A stretch of 64,000 nucleotides of DNA from Achromobacter sp. Bel (GTDB taxonomy: Bacteria; Pseudomonadota; Gammaproteobacteria; Burkholderiales; Burkholderiaceae_B), in NCBI RefSeq assembly GCF_012928505.1, contig NZ_JABBJN010000004.1, positions 62,001-126,000 on the forward strand, in the 5' to 3' direction. Position 1 is the first letter of the stretch. Every line of letters begins with the position of its first letter. The position numbers and the translations under genes were made by a program. Below the pieces are notes generated by a model. It ran no database searches. It worked only from the letters and a program-made list of their open reading frames with translations, and had not been told where the DNA came from. Below are positions 1-7,636 of this stretch, one piece after another.

Positions 1-660
1 ATAGGGCTGGCGGTGCAGGCCGGCTTCGCCCAGCACGTCGTCCAACAGGCGGTGCGCGCTCGCGCGCGCGGCCACCAGGATATGGTCCAGGCGCTTGAAC
101 TGGCCGCGCGTCAGCCCGGCCGACAGCACCGGGTGGCCGCGCCGGCCCATGCAAGCGTAGCGCTCGCTGAACAGGTCGGCGTGACGGGTGTGGCGGCCCA
201 GTCCCGCCAGGTTGCCGATCGCCAGGTCGACCTCGCCATCCTTCAGCGCCTGCGGCAGTTGCTCCAGCGGGATCTCAAGCACTTCGACCTGCAAGCGCGG
301 GGCCAGCGCATGCACGCGTTCCATCAGCAGGGGCAGGAAGACCATTTCACCGATGTCGGACATCGACAGCCGGAAACGGCGGGTGCTGGTGGCGGGATCG
401 AACCGCTGTCGCAGGTTGACGGCTTCAGCAAAGCTGTTCATGCCGCGTTCGATGGGGCCGGCCAGCGCAAAGGCGATCGGCGTGGGCTGCATGCCCGTGG
501 CGGTTCGCACGAACAGCGGGTCGTCGAAACGCTCGCGCAACCGGGCCAGCGCATAGCTGACGGCGGGCTGCGTCAGATTCAGGCGCTGCGCCGCGCGGGT
601 GACGCTGCGTTCATGCAGAACCGTCAGGAAAACCCGCATGAGATTCAGGTCGAAGTCCAC
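1..660 (-). CDS. LysR-family transcriptional regulator, C-terminal part outside window
   Basis: Translated on the minus strand, the protein begins (M)DFDLNLMRVFLTVLHERSV and continues into a clear winged helix-turn-helix (TRAAQRLNLTQPAVSYALARL), followed by the start of a LysR substrate-binding domain. The likely start is a GTG at 660, because it is preceded by AAGGG at a suitable distance and places the HTH at the usual position; the nearby ATG at 664 is out of frame. The gene runs off the left edge, so about two thirds is visible. It is divergent from the CoA-ligase operon starting at 796, and a LysR-type box lies between them, so it probably controls that operon. The inducer cannot be told from sequence. 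Confidence 0.9.
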   Translation of the reverse strand, partial: MDFDLNLMRVFLTVLHERSVTRAAQRLNLTQPAVSYALARLRERFDDPLFVRTATGMQPTPIAFALAGPIERGMNSFAEAVNLRQRFDPATSTRRFRLSMSDIGEMVFLPLLMERVHALAPRLQVEVLEIPLEQLPQALKDGEVDLAIGNLAGLGRHTRHADLFSERYACMGRRGHPVLSAGLTRGQFKRLDHILVAARASAHRLLDDVLGEAGLHRQPY

Positions 661-682
661 GCATGCCCTTGATATCAGTCTG

Positions 683-697
683 ATTTATAAGATAAAT
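683..697. promoter_or_regulatory. LysR-type operator (T-N11-A dyad)
   Basis: ATTTAT-AAG-ATAAAT is a perfect 6-3-6 inverted repeat containing the T-N11-A signature of LysR-family sites. It lies in the AT-rich divergent region between the lysR gene (start 660) and the CoA-ligase operon (start 796), about 14 bp upstream of the predicted -35 box at 711. That is where a LysR protein would be expected to bind for activation and autoregulation. Confidence 0.6.
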
Positions 698-710
698 AAT
701 ACCCATAAAT

Positions 711-739
711 TTGACACATAAATAGTTGATTCCTAGACT
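711..739 (+). promoter_or_regulatory. Sigma-70 promoter of the acid-activation operon
   Basis: TTGACA at 711-716 and TAGACT at 734-739 are separated by 17 bp: a consensus -35 box and a -10 box with four of six matches. Transcription would begin near 746, about 50 bases before the CoA-ligase start codon. Confidence 0.6.
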
Positions 740-795
740 AATTCCACAGAGCCGCGCCCCTTGAGCAGCGGCCGCACAACTGGGGAAGCGTCGCC

Positions 796-2388
796 ATGCA
801 TGCGTTGACATTGCCGTCGTTGTTGGTGGAGCAGGGCGCCCGTCTGGGCGACCGCCTGTGGGTGCAGGCGCCGGGCGGCGCCTTGCGCTTCGGCGAGGCG
901 CCGGCGCATGCCGCAAGCTGGGCCGCGCGGCTGGCGTCGGCCGGCGTGGGGCGCGGCGACCGCGTGGGCCTGATGGCGGGCAACCGGCACGAGTTCCTGT
1001 CCGTGGTGCTGGGTTGCGGCTGGCTGGGCGCGGTCGTGGTGCCCATCAACACCGCGTCACGCGGCATGCAGCTTCGGCATATCCTGGCCAATAGCGGCTG
1101 CGTGCTGCTGGTGGCGGACGCGGCGTCCTGTCCGGCGCTATCGGCCCTGGCTGCGCTGTCCGCCACGGAACCGGCTGCCGGCCTGGCGTTGCGCGCCATC
1201 TGGTTGCTGGACGAGGCTGCGCCGGTCGACGGTCTGCCCGCGCCCGCCGGTCCGCCGCCGCCGCCACCCGATGCGCCGCTGCCCCCGGCGGCGGACATCC
1301 GCCCCGGCGACATGCTGGCCATCCTGTACACCTCCGGCACATCGGGCCTGTCCAAAGGCGTTTGCTGCCCGCATGCCCAGTTCTATTGGTGGGGGGCAAT
1401 CGCGGCGCGCAATCTGGAAATCTCCGATGCCGACGTGCTCTACACCAGCCTGCCGCTGTTCCATACCAATGCGTTGAACGCTTGTTTCCAGGCGCTGGTG
1501 ACGGGCGCTTCCATCGTTTGCGACGAGCGCTTTTCGGCCAGCCGGTACTTCGATCGTCTGGAGGCCACCGGCGCCACCGTGACCTATCTGTTGGGCGCGA
1601 TGGTGCCGATGCTGCTGGCGCAGGCGCCCGCCGCGGCGGAACGCCGGCACCGCACGCGCATCGCCTTGGCGCCCGGCGTGCCCGAACGTTTCCATGCCGC
1701 CTTCACGGAACGCACCGGCATCGCGCTGCTGGAGGGCTACGGGTCCACAGAAACCAATTTCGCCCTGGGCGGGACCCTGGCCGAACAACGGGCCGGCACG
1801 ATGGGCCGCGTGGCGCCCGAGTTCGACGCGATGGTGGCCGACGAGCACGACGCGCCCGTGCCGGATGGAGAACCGGGCGAACTGCTGCTGCGCGCGACCC
1901 CGCCGTTCGCGGTGGCGACCGGCTACTTCGGCATGGACGACAAGACGGTCGAAGCTTGGCGCAACCTGTGGTTTCACACAGGCGACCGCGTGGTCCGCGA
2001 TGCCGACGGCTATTTCAGGTTCCTGGATCGCATGAAGGACGCCATCCGCCGCCGCGGCGAGAACATCTCGTCCTATGAGGTGGAACAGGTGCTGCTGGCG
2101 CATCCGGCCGTGGCCGTCGTGGCGGTCTATGCGGTGTGCTCCGAACTGGCCGAAGACGAAGTGATGGCGGCGGTGGTCTACAAGCCCGGGCAGTCGTTGA
2201 CGCATGCGGCCCTGCTGGATTTCTGCCAGCCCCGCATGCCGTATTTCGCGGTGCCGCGCTATCTGCGCGTGCTGGACGATCTGCCGCGCACCGAGAACGG
2301 CAAAGTCCGCAAGTTCCGCTTGCGGGAAGAAGGCATCACCGGCGACACCTGGGACCGGGACGCCGCCGGCTATCGCGTGGCGCGATAG
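796..2388 (+). CDS. Acyl-CoA synthetase (AMP-forming ligase family)
   Basis: A 530-residue member of the ANL superfamily that adenylates a carboxylic acid and transfers it to CoA. The P-loop-like motif YTSGTSGLSKGV is visible near residue 180, followed by the aromatic/GYGSTE region (A5), the TGD motif (FHTGDRV) and the C-terminal hinge and catalytic lysine region (RTENGKVRKFRLRE). The nearest recognisable relatives are crotonobetaine/carnitine-CoA ligase-like and medium-chain or aromatic acid ligases; the substrate is not evident. It is first in a run of four tightly spaced genes with an MHS transporter, a thiolase-fold protein and a DUF35 protein, suggesting uptake, CoA activation and chain cleavage of one organic acid. 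The cytoplasmic location is inferred. Confidence 0.9.
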   Translation: MHALTLPSLLVEQGARLGDRLWVQAPGGALRFGEAPAHAASWAARLASAGVGRGDRVGLMAGNRHEFLSVVLGCGWLGAVVVPINTASRGMQLRHILANSGCVLLVADAASCPALSALAALSATEPAAGLALRAIWLLDEAAPVDGLPAPAGPPPPPPDAPLPPAADIRPGDMLAILYTSGTSGLSKGVCCPHAQFYWWGAIAARNLEISDADVLYTSLPLFHTNALNACFQALVTGASIVCDERFSASRYFDRLEATGATVTYLLGAMVPMLLAQAPAAAERRHRTRIALAPGVPERFHAAFTERTGIALLEGYGSTETNFALGGTLAEQRAGTMGRVAPEFDAMVADEHDAPVPDGEPGELLLRATPPFAVATGYFGMDDKTVEAWRNLWFHTGDRVVRDADGYFRFLDRMKDAIRRRGENISSYEVEQVLLAHPAVAVVAVYAVCSELAEDEVMAAVVYKPGQSLTHAALLDFCQPRMPYFAVPRYLRVLDDLPRTENGKVRKFRLREEGITGDTWDRDAAGYRVAR

Positions 2389-2442
2389 CGTGAACCGGCG
2401 CTTCTCGCGCCATTAATCCATTCGATAATTCAAGGGGCGGCA

Positions 2443-3756
2443 ATGACGATGGCATACAAGGGGGCGGCGTTGTCCGCCGGCGACGAGGCGAATAGAAAGC
2501 GGACTCGGCGCGTGGTGATGGCCTCGGTCGCGGGCAACGCGATGGAGTGGTACGACTTCTTCATCTACGGCACGGCCGCGGCGCTGGTGTTCGGCGAGCT
2601 CTTCTTTCCCAAGGGTACCGACCCGCTGCTGGGAACAATGGGCGCCTTCGCCGGTTTCGCCGTGGGCTTTCTGGCGCGCCCGTTGGGCGGGGTGGTCTTC
2701 GGACACATCGGCGACCGCTATGGCCGCAAGCTGGCGCTGGAATGGACGCTGGGGCTGATGGGCGCAGCCACGTTCCTGATCGGCCTGTTGCCGACATACG
2801 ATCAGGTCGGTTTCTGGGCGCCGGTGGCAATGGTGGTGCTGCGCATCTTGCAGGGCGCGGCCGCGGGCGGGGAATGGGGCGGCGGCGTATTGCTGATCAG
2901 CGAGGCCGTGGGCGGCAAGCGGCGCGGGTATTTCTCGTCGTTCAGCCAATTGGGCGTGGCGGGCGGATTCGTGTTGTCGTCGGCCGTCTTCATGCTGGCC
3001 CAGCAACTGCCGCAGGAGGCATTCATGAGCTGGGGCTGGCGTTTGCCGTTCCTGCTTAGCGTGCTGATCTTCGGCGTGGGCCTGTACATCCGCAAGCACA
3101 TCCCTGAAAGCGAAGAATTCGTGCAGGCCAAGAAGACGGCCAAGCGCGGCATGCCCGCCGTGGAGGTCTTGCGCCGCTATCCGCGCCAGGTGCTGACCGC
3201 GATGGGCCTGCGCGTGGCCGAGAACGGCGGCTCGTACATTTTCCTGGCGTTCGCGCTGGCCTACGGAAAATTCCTGGGTATTCCCAATGACGTCATGCTG
3301 GGCGGCGTGCTGGCGTCGATGTTCATCGAATTGGGCACGCTGGTGTGGTTCGGGCACCTGTCCGACCGCATCGGGCGCCGCGCGGTGTACCTGATCGGTT
3401 CGGCCGGCCTGGTGCTGGTGGCGTTCCCGTTTTTCTGGCTGGTGCAGACGAAGGAGCCGGTCTGGATCTTCCTGGCCTTCTTCCTGGGCAACACGGTCTG
3501 CCATGCCGCCATGATCGGCACGCAACCCGCGTACTTCGCCGAACTGTTCCCGGCCGAAGTCCGCTATACCGGCCTGGCGCTGGGGCATGAGCTGGCGTCG
3601 GTGTTCGCGGGCGGCTTGTCGCCGTTGATTGCGATGGCGCTGCTGCGCAAGTATGAATCCGCCACGCCGGTCGCGTGGTTCCTGGTGGGCATGGCCACCA
3701 TCACGGTGATCACCTTGCTGCTGACGCGCGAGCCGCCGCGCGAGGACACGGAATGA
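2443..3756 (+). CDS. MFS transporter, metabolite:H+ symporter (MHS/ProP-like) family
   Basis: A 437-residue inner-membrane carrier with about twelve hydrophobic segments. The N-terminal signature GNAMEWYDFFIYGTAAAL and the GDRYGRK loop between the second and third membrane segments are hallmarks of the MHS branch (ProP, ShiA, KgtP, citrate and dicarboxylate carriers). It presumably imports the acid that the preceding ligase activates. The start ATG at 2443 follows AAGGGGCGGCA, a good ribosome-binding site. Its stop codon overlaps the next start as ATGA, so the two genes are translationally coupled. The true substrate is unknown. Confidence 0.9.
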   Translation: MTMAYKGAALSAGDEANRKRTRRVVMASVAGNAMEWYDFFIYGTAAALVFGELFFPKGTDPLLGTMGAFAGFAVGFLARPLGGVVFGHIGDRYGRKLALEWTLGLMGAATFLIGLLPTYDQVGFWAPVAMVVLRILQGAAAGGEWGGGVLLISEAVGGKRRGYFSSFSQLGVAGGFVLSSAVFMLAQQLPQEAFMSWGWRLPFLLSVLIFGVGLYIRKHIPESEEFVQAKKTAKRGMPAVEVLRRYPRQVLTAMGLRVAENGGSYIFLAFALAYGKFLGIPNDVMLGGVLASMFIELGTLVWFGHLSDRIGRRAVYLIGSAGLVLVAFPFFWLVQTKEPVWIFLAFFLGNTVCHAAMIGTQPAYFAELFPAEVRYTGLALGHELASVFAGGLSPLIAMALLRKYESATPVAWFLVGMATITVITLLLTREPPREDTE

Positions 3757-4901
3757 ACGTGGACCGCCGCCCGGGCATTGTCAGCGTGGGGGAAACGCCG
3801 GCGCTGCGGCATCCCGACGCGTCGTGCAGCACCGCCGGGTTGATGGCACAGGCCGTCGGCCAGGCCCTGCGCGGGGCCGGCTTGGCGCCCGCGCAGGTGG
3901 ATGGGCTGGGCGTGGCGTCGTTCACGCTGCGGCCGGACCGCGCCATCGATCTGGCTTGGCGCCTGGGCCTGCGGCTGAATTGGTGCATGCAGGACGAAAT
4001 GGGCGGCGCCAGCGCGATCAACCTGCTGCGCCAGGCGTGGTTGGCGCTGGAGGCGGGGCAGGCCGACACCATCGTGCTGGTCTCGGGCGACCACTTTACC
4101 GGCGCGGATTTCGCCGGGCTGGTGCGTGGCTACAACCGCAGCGCGCAAGAATATCTGAGCCCCCTGGGCTGCGAAGGGCCGAATCCCTTGTTCGCCATGC
4201 TGACTCAGCGGCAAATGGCGCACACCGGCCTGCGACGCGAAGATTATGGGGCGTTGTGCGTGGCGCAACGGCAATGGGCGGCGGACAATCCGAACGCGGC
4301 CTATCGCCAGCCGCTGACGCTGGCGCAATACCTGGACGCGCCCGTCGTGGCGCCGCCGCTGGGCCGGCTGGACTGTGTGCCTGTCGTCAGCGGGGCCAGC
4401 GCGCTGGTGCTGCGGGCGCGGCCGCAAGGCGCCAGCGTGCGCTTGATCGCCAGCGAGGCCCGCTACAACGACGACCAGCAGGAAGGCGACGGGTTGGTGA
4501 CCGGCATCGCGGCCGTTGCGCCGGCGCTGTGGCGCCGGGCGGGGGTGGGGCCCGATGACATGGACGTGATCAGCGTGTACGACGATTACCCGGCGATGGC
4601 GTTGGCGCAATTGTGCGATCTGGGCGTCGCCCGTGCAGATGACCTGCCGGGTTTCATTGCCCGCCGCATCGCGACAAGGGCTTTGCCCGTCAATACGGCC
4701 GGCGGCCAACTGTCGGCGGGACAGGCGGGCACGGCGGGCGGCATGCATGGGCTGGTCGAGGTCACGCGGCAATTGCTGGGCCAGGCGGGCGCGCGCCAGT
4801 TGCACGGGTTGCGGCATGGGGTCGTCACCGGCTATGGCATGGTGCAGCTGCGCTACGGCATGTGCGCCAATGCGGCGGTGCTGACGGCGGAGGGCGCATG
4901 A
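3753..4901 (+). CDS. Thiolase-fold protein (SCP-x/Ltp2-like), possible aldolase
   Basis: A 382-residue thiolase-superfamily protein. The start at 3753 is chosen because it overlaps the preceding stop (ATGA); longer readings lie within the transporter gene. Residues 76-88 (NWCMQDEMGGASA) correspond to the loop that in true thiolases holds the nucleophilic cysteine in a C-S/T-G context; here the position reads GGAS. The second catalytic cysteine region near the C terminus reads TGYGMVQLRYG, also without the usual CxG. The C-terminal NTAGGQLSAGQAGTAGG block is typical of SCP-x-like members. In Ltp2-type retro-aldolases the same losses occur and the protein works with a DUF35 partner, which is the next gene. 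An aldol or retro-aldol activity on an acyl-CoA is therefore a plausible inference. Confidence 0.85.
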   Translation: MNVDRRPGIVSVGETPALRHPDASCSTAGLMAQAVGQALRGAGLAPAQVDGLGVASFTLRPDRAIDLAWRLGLRLNWCMQDEMGGASAINLLRQAWLALEAGQADTIVLVSGDHFTGADFAGLVRGYNRSAQEYLSPLGCEGPNPLFAMLTQRQMAHTGLRREDYGALCVAQRQWAADNPNAAYRQPLTLAQYLDAPVVAPPLGRLDCVPVVSGASALVLRARPQGASVRLIASEARYNDDQQEGDGLVTGIAAVAPALWRRAGVGPDDMDVISVYDDYPAMALAQLCDLGVARADDLPGFIARRIATRALPVNTAGGQLSAGQAGTAGGMHGLVEVTRQLLGQAGARQLHGLRHGVVTGYGMVQLRYGMCANAAVLTAEGA

Positions 4902-5221
4902 GCGTGAACGTTTTTCAATGCCATGCCTGCGGCCACCGGGTCTATCCGGCGCGTCTGTGGTGCCCGGTGTGCGGGCAGGATCAGGGCCCGGCGCGGCAAG
5001 TCGCGGTGGAAGATGCCGAGGTGCTGGCGTGGACCGCGATGCCCGCCAAGCCTGGACAGGCGGGGCCGGCCGTTGTCGCCACCGTGCGCGCCTTGCCCGA
5101 CGGTCCGATGATGGTGGTGCGCCTGGAGGCGCCGCCGACCCATGTCGGCCAGCGGCTGCATCTCTTTGAACGGACGATGCAGGGGCTGGCCTTGCCGTGG
5201 GCAAGCGCCGCGCCACACTGA
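4898..5221 (+). CDS. Zn-ribbon / OB-fold protein (DUF35 family)
   Basis: A 107-residue protein starting at the ATG that overlaps the thiolase stop codon (ATGA). Two CxxC pairs (CHAC at residues 8-11 and CPVC near 22-25) form an N-terminal rubredoxin-like zinc ribbon; the remainder (VLAWTAMPAKPGQAGPAVVATVRALPDGPMMVVRLE) is a small OB-fold that normally binds acyl-CoA. DUF35 proteins are obligate partners of thiolase-fold enzymes lacking the classical cysteine, and the gene order here matches that pairing. It closes the operon; the next gene is convergent with a gap of only 7 bp. Confidence 0.88.
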   Translation: MSVNVFQCHACGHRVYPARLWCPVCGQDQGPARQVAVEDAEVLAWTAMPAKPGQAGPAVVATVRALPDGPMMVVRLEAPPTHVGQRLHLFERTMQGLALPWASAAPH

Positions 5222-5228
5222 TGATGCG

Positions 5229-6056
5229 TTAGCCGCCGTCCGCTTCCTGGATGGCTTCCAGGCGCTGCGCCAGCGACGCCGTGGACAGTTCGCCCACGCG
5301 CAGGTCGACCAGACGGCCCTGCGCGTCCAGGAACAGCGTGGCCGGCAGGCCGCGGTTGCTGAGCGTGCGTGAGGCCTCGCCTGCCGGGTCCAGCAAGACA
5401 TTGCGCAGGGAGGGCGCATGCTGCTCCAGGAATTTCGCAACCTGGGGTGGGGCCTCGCCCTGGTTCAGGAAGACGAAATTCACGTCGGGATTCGCCGCCT
5501 GCGCGTTGGCGAAAGCCGGCATCTCGCGCCGGCACGGCGGGCACCAACTGGCCCACAGATTGATGACGGTGGGCTTGCCGTGGAACGCGGACAACGCGGC
5601 GGGCGCGCCGTCGATGCGCTGAACGGCCAGGGCGGCCAGTTCGGGCTGCGCCTGCGGCGTAGGCGCGAGCCAGCGGCCGCCACCGAACCAGACGAGGCTT
5701 GCCAGCGCCACGGCGCCTAGCAAGGCGGTGCGCGGCGCGTGGCGCCGGACCACTGCGAACAACACGTACACCCAAGCGGCGGCAAGACCCACCAGCCCCG
5801 CCCAGCCGCCGTCGCGCAAATCCAGTATCTTGATCGGGTCGGGCAGATAGTGCTCGCGGTATTGCCAGACGAAACCCAGCCGGGCCACCAGCAGGCCGAT
5901 CAGCATCGCGCGCCACAAGGCCGTGCCCAGGACATTGGCCTCGCTGCGTTGGCGGTTCAACAGGCGCGCGGCCAGCAGGCCGACGGCCGCCGCGACGATC
6001 AGTACGGCGAATTCGGAGGGGATGACCAGGGGCCCGATGCGGATGGCCGGCGTCAT
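5229..6056 (-). CDS. TlpA-family thiol:disulfide oxidoreductase with Lgt-like membrane N-terminus
   Basis: A 275-residue protein with two parts. Residues about 1-125 contain three or four hydrophobic segments and resemble part of prolipoprotein diacylglyceryl transferase (GPLVIPSEFAVLI, VARLGFVWQYREHYLPDP). Residues about 135-275 form a thioredoxin fold with the redox motif WASWCPPCRREMP (Cys172, Cys175) and a downstream cis-Pro region. The thioredoxin domain should face the periplasm and reduce disulfides, for example in cytochrome c maturation or protein repair. The gene is coupled (ATGA) to the upstream small gene ending at 6053. No catalytic Lgt residues can be confirmed in the truncated membrane part, so transferase activity is unlikely. 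Confidence 0.85.
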   Translation of the reverse strand: MTPAIRIGPLVIPSEFAVLIVAAAVGLLAARLLNRQRSEANVLGTALWRAMLIGLLVARLGFVWQYREHYLPDPIKILDLRDGGWAGLVGLAAAWVYVLFAVVRRHAPRTALLGAVALASLVWFGGGRWLAPTPQAQPELAALAVQRIDGAPAALSAFHGKPTVINLWASWCPPCRREMPAFANAQAANPDVNFVFLNQGEAPPQVAKFLEQHAPSLRNVLLDPAGEASRTLSNRGLPATLFLDAQGRLVDLRVGELSTASLAQRLEAIQEADGG

Positions 6057-6379
6057 GCGTCGGCCTTCTCGCCAGCGGGCGGCTTCAAGCGAAAACTGAC
6101 GCCGTGGCTCGTGATCGCCAGGGCTTCAAGGGGCGCACTGGTGGGCAGCGGCAAGGGGCCTTCGGCACGGAAGCCGTGGCCGTCGATGTCCCGTCGCAAG
6201 CGGTCAGCCTCTTGCCCGGTGGCGTCAGTGGCAGCCTGTTCCAAGGCGAGGAACAGGGGCGCGTAAGGAGCGAACTGCGGGGTGGGGGCAAAGCTGCCCG
6301 CCATCAGCGCGTTCGTGCCGGTCTGCACATCCGCCACGCCGATGCGTTGGCCCTTGCGGTCCTTGATGTTGAATTGCAT
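6053..6379 (-). CDS. Conserved hypothetical protein
   Basis: A 108-residue soluble-looking protein without signal peptide or membrane segment (starts MQFNIKDRKGQRIGVADVQTG). I do not recognise a domain. It overlaps the TlpA-like gene by four bases (ATGA), so the two are almost certainly cotranscribed, and its coding bias matches the surroundings. An inverted repeat (TTTCCCG-N6-CGGGAAA, 6385-6404) sits directly upstream of the start and may fold in the 5' leader. Confidence 0.7.
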   Translation of the reverse strand: MQFNIKDRKGQRIGVADVQTGTNALMAGSFAPTPQFAPYAPLFLALEQAATDATGQEADRLRRDIDGHGFRAEGPLPLPTSAPLEALAITSHGVSFRLKPPAGEKADA

Positions 6380-6434
6380 GCTGGTTTCCCGGGTTAACGG
6401 GAAAGCCTAGCATGCCGCGGCAATGGTCCGATAT

Positions 6435-6845
6435 TCAACCGGGGATGACGGCCGTCACGTCGATCTCGACCAGCCATTCCGGCCGGGCCAGCGCCGACAC
6501 GACGATGCCGGTGGACACCGGGAACACGCCCTTGAGCCAGCGCCCCATGACGCGGTAGACGGTTTCGCGGTAGCGCACGTCGACAAGATAGACGGTCAGC
6601 TTGCAGATGTGCGAGAGCTCGCTGCCGCATTCTTCAAGCAGCATGGCCACGTTGGCCATCGCCTTCTCGGCCTGCGCGGCCACGTCGCCCACGCCGACCG
6701 ATTCGCGGGAATCCAGGTCCTGGCCGATCTGGCCCCGCAGGAACACCAGGTTTCCTGCCACGACGGCCTGGCAAAGGTCGTTGTCCAACTGCTGTTCGGG
6801 ATACGTGTCGCGGGTATTGAATTTACGGATGCGGGTGTGCGCCAT
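6435..6845 (-). CDS. RidA/YjgF-family protein
   Basis: A 136-residue protein with the RidA fold: VVAGNLVFLRGQIGQDLD, followed by QAEKAMANVAMLLEECGSELSHICKLTVYLVDVRYRE and the C-terminal RPEWLVEIDVTAVIPG. RidA proteins hydrolyse reactive imine/enamine intermediates released by amino-acid-degrading enzymes. Family members usually carry a conserved Arg near residue 105 that binds the carboxylate; here the region reads ALARPEWLVEID, with R present. It is the last gene of the amino-acid ABC/ureohydrolase operon (47 bp after the ATPase gene), which fits a role in detoxifying nitrogenous intermediates. Confidence 0.88.
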   Translation of the reverse strand: MAHTRIRKFNTRDTYPEQQLDNDLCQAVVAGNLVFLRGQIGQDLDSRESVGVGDVAAQAEKAMANVAMLLEECGSELSHICKLTVYLVDVRYRETVYRVMGRWLKGVFPVSTGIVVSALARPEWLVEIDVTAVIPG

Positions 6846-6892
6846 GATGGGTGTCTTGTCGTAAGGCCGGCGCGCCCGGGCGCCGGGCCGGG

Positions 6893-7636
6893 TCAGTGGG
6901 GAAGGATCTTGGAAAGGAAGCGCTGGGCCTGCGGGCTGGCGGCGTCGCGGAAGAAACGGTCGGTGGGGCTGTCTTCAATGATGGCGCCATCTTCCATGAA
7001 GACCACGCGATTGGCCACGCGCCGGGCAAAGCCCATTTCGTGCGTCACGACCATCATCGTCATGCCTTCTTCCGCCAACTCCACCATCACGTCCAGCACC
7101 TCGTTGACCATTTCAGGGTCCAGCGCCGACGTCGGTTCGTCAAACAGCATGGCCATCGGGTCCATCGACAGGGCGCGGGCGATCGCCACCCGCTGCTGCT
7201 GCCCGCCGGACAACTGGCCGGGATGCTTGTGGGCATGCGCCGACAGGCCCACGCGCGCCAGCAATGCGGCGGCCTTGGCGCGGGCGGTGTCGATGTCGCG
7301 CCCCAGCACGATCTGCTGGGCCAGCGTCAGGTTGCGCGTGATGTCCAGGTGCGGGAACAGCTCGAAGTGCTGGAACACCATCCCGACCTTGGTCCGCAGC
7401 TTGGGCAGGTCGCGGGACGCGGTGACCGAATCGCCGTCGATCAGGATGTCGCCCTTCTGGATGGGTTCCAGTGCGTTGACGGTCTTGATCAGGGTGGACT
7501 TGCCCGAACCGGACGGCCCGCAGACCACCACGATCTCGCCCTTGGCGACGCGGGTGGAGCACTGCTTGAGCACGTGGTGGCTGCCGTAGTACTTGTCCAC
7601 CCCGCGGATTTCGATGATGGGTGCGGTAGTGTTCAT
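6893..7636 (-). CDS. Polar amino-acid ABC transporter ATPase (GlnQ/HisP type)
   Basis: A 247-residue ATPase with Walker [11 protein letters not shown]-loop GMVFQHFELFPHL, signature [15 protein letters not shown], Walker [14 protein letters not shown] and switch histidine VVTHEMGFA. These match the PAAT family that drives uptake of polar amino acids, opines or polyamine-like cations. It overlaps the ureohydrolase gene by four bases (ATGA) and serves the two permeases and the Tat-type binding protein upstream in the same operon. Confidence 0.93.
   Translation of the reverse strand: MNTTAPIIEIRGVDKYYGSHHVLKQCSTRVAKGEIVVVCGPSGSGKSTLIKTVNALEPIQKGDILIDGDSVTASRDLPKLRTKVGMVFQHFELFPHLDITRNLTLAQQIVLGRDIDTARAKAAALLARVGLSAHAHKHPGQLSGGQQQRVAIARALSMDPMAMLFDEPTSALDPEMVNEVLDVMVELAEEGMTMMVVTHEMGFARRVANRVVFMEDGAIIEDSPTDRFFRDAASPQAQRFLSKILPH

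Noticed and set aside
391-404. tRNA-like GGCGGGATCGAACC stretch
   Set aside because: It falls in the lysR coding sequence and no cloverleaf can be drawn around it; no tRNA gene was found anywhere in the window.
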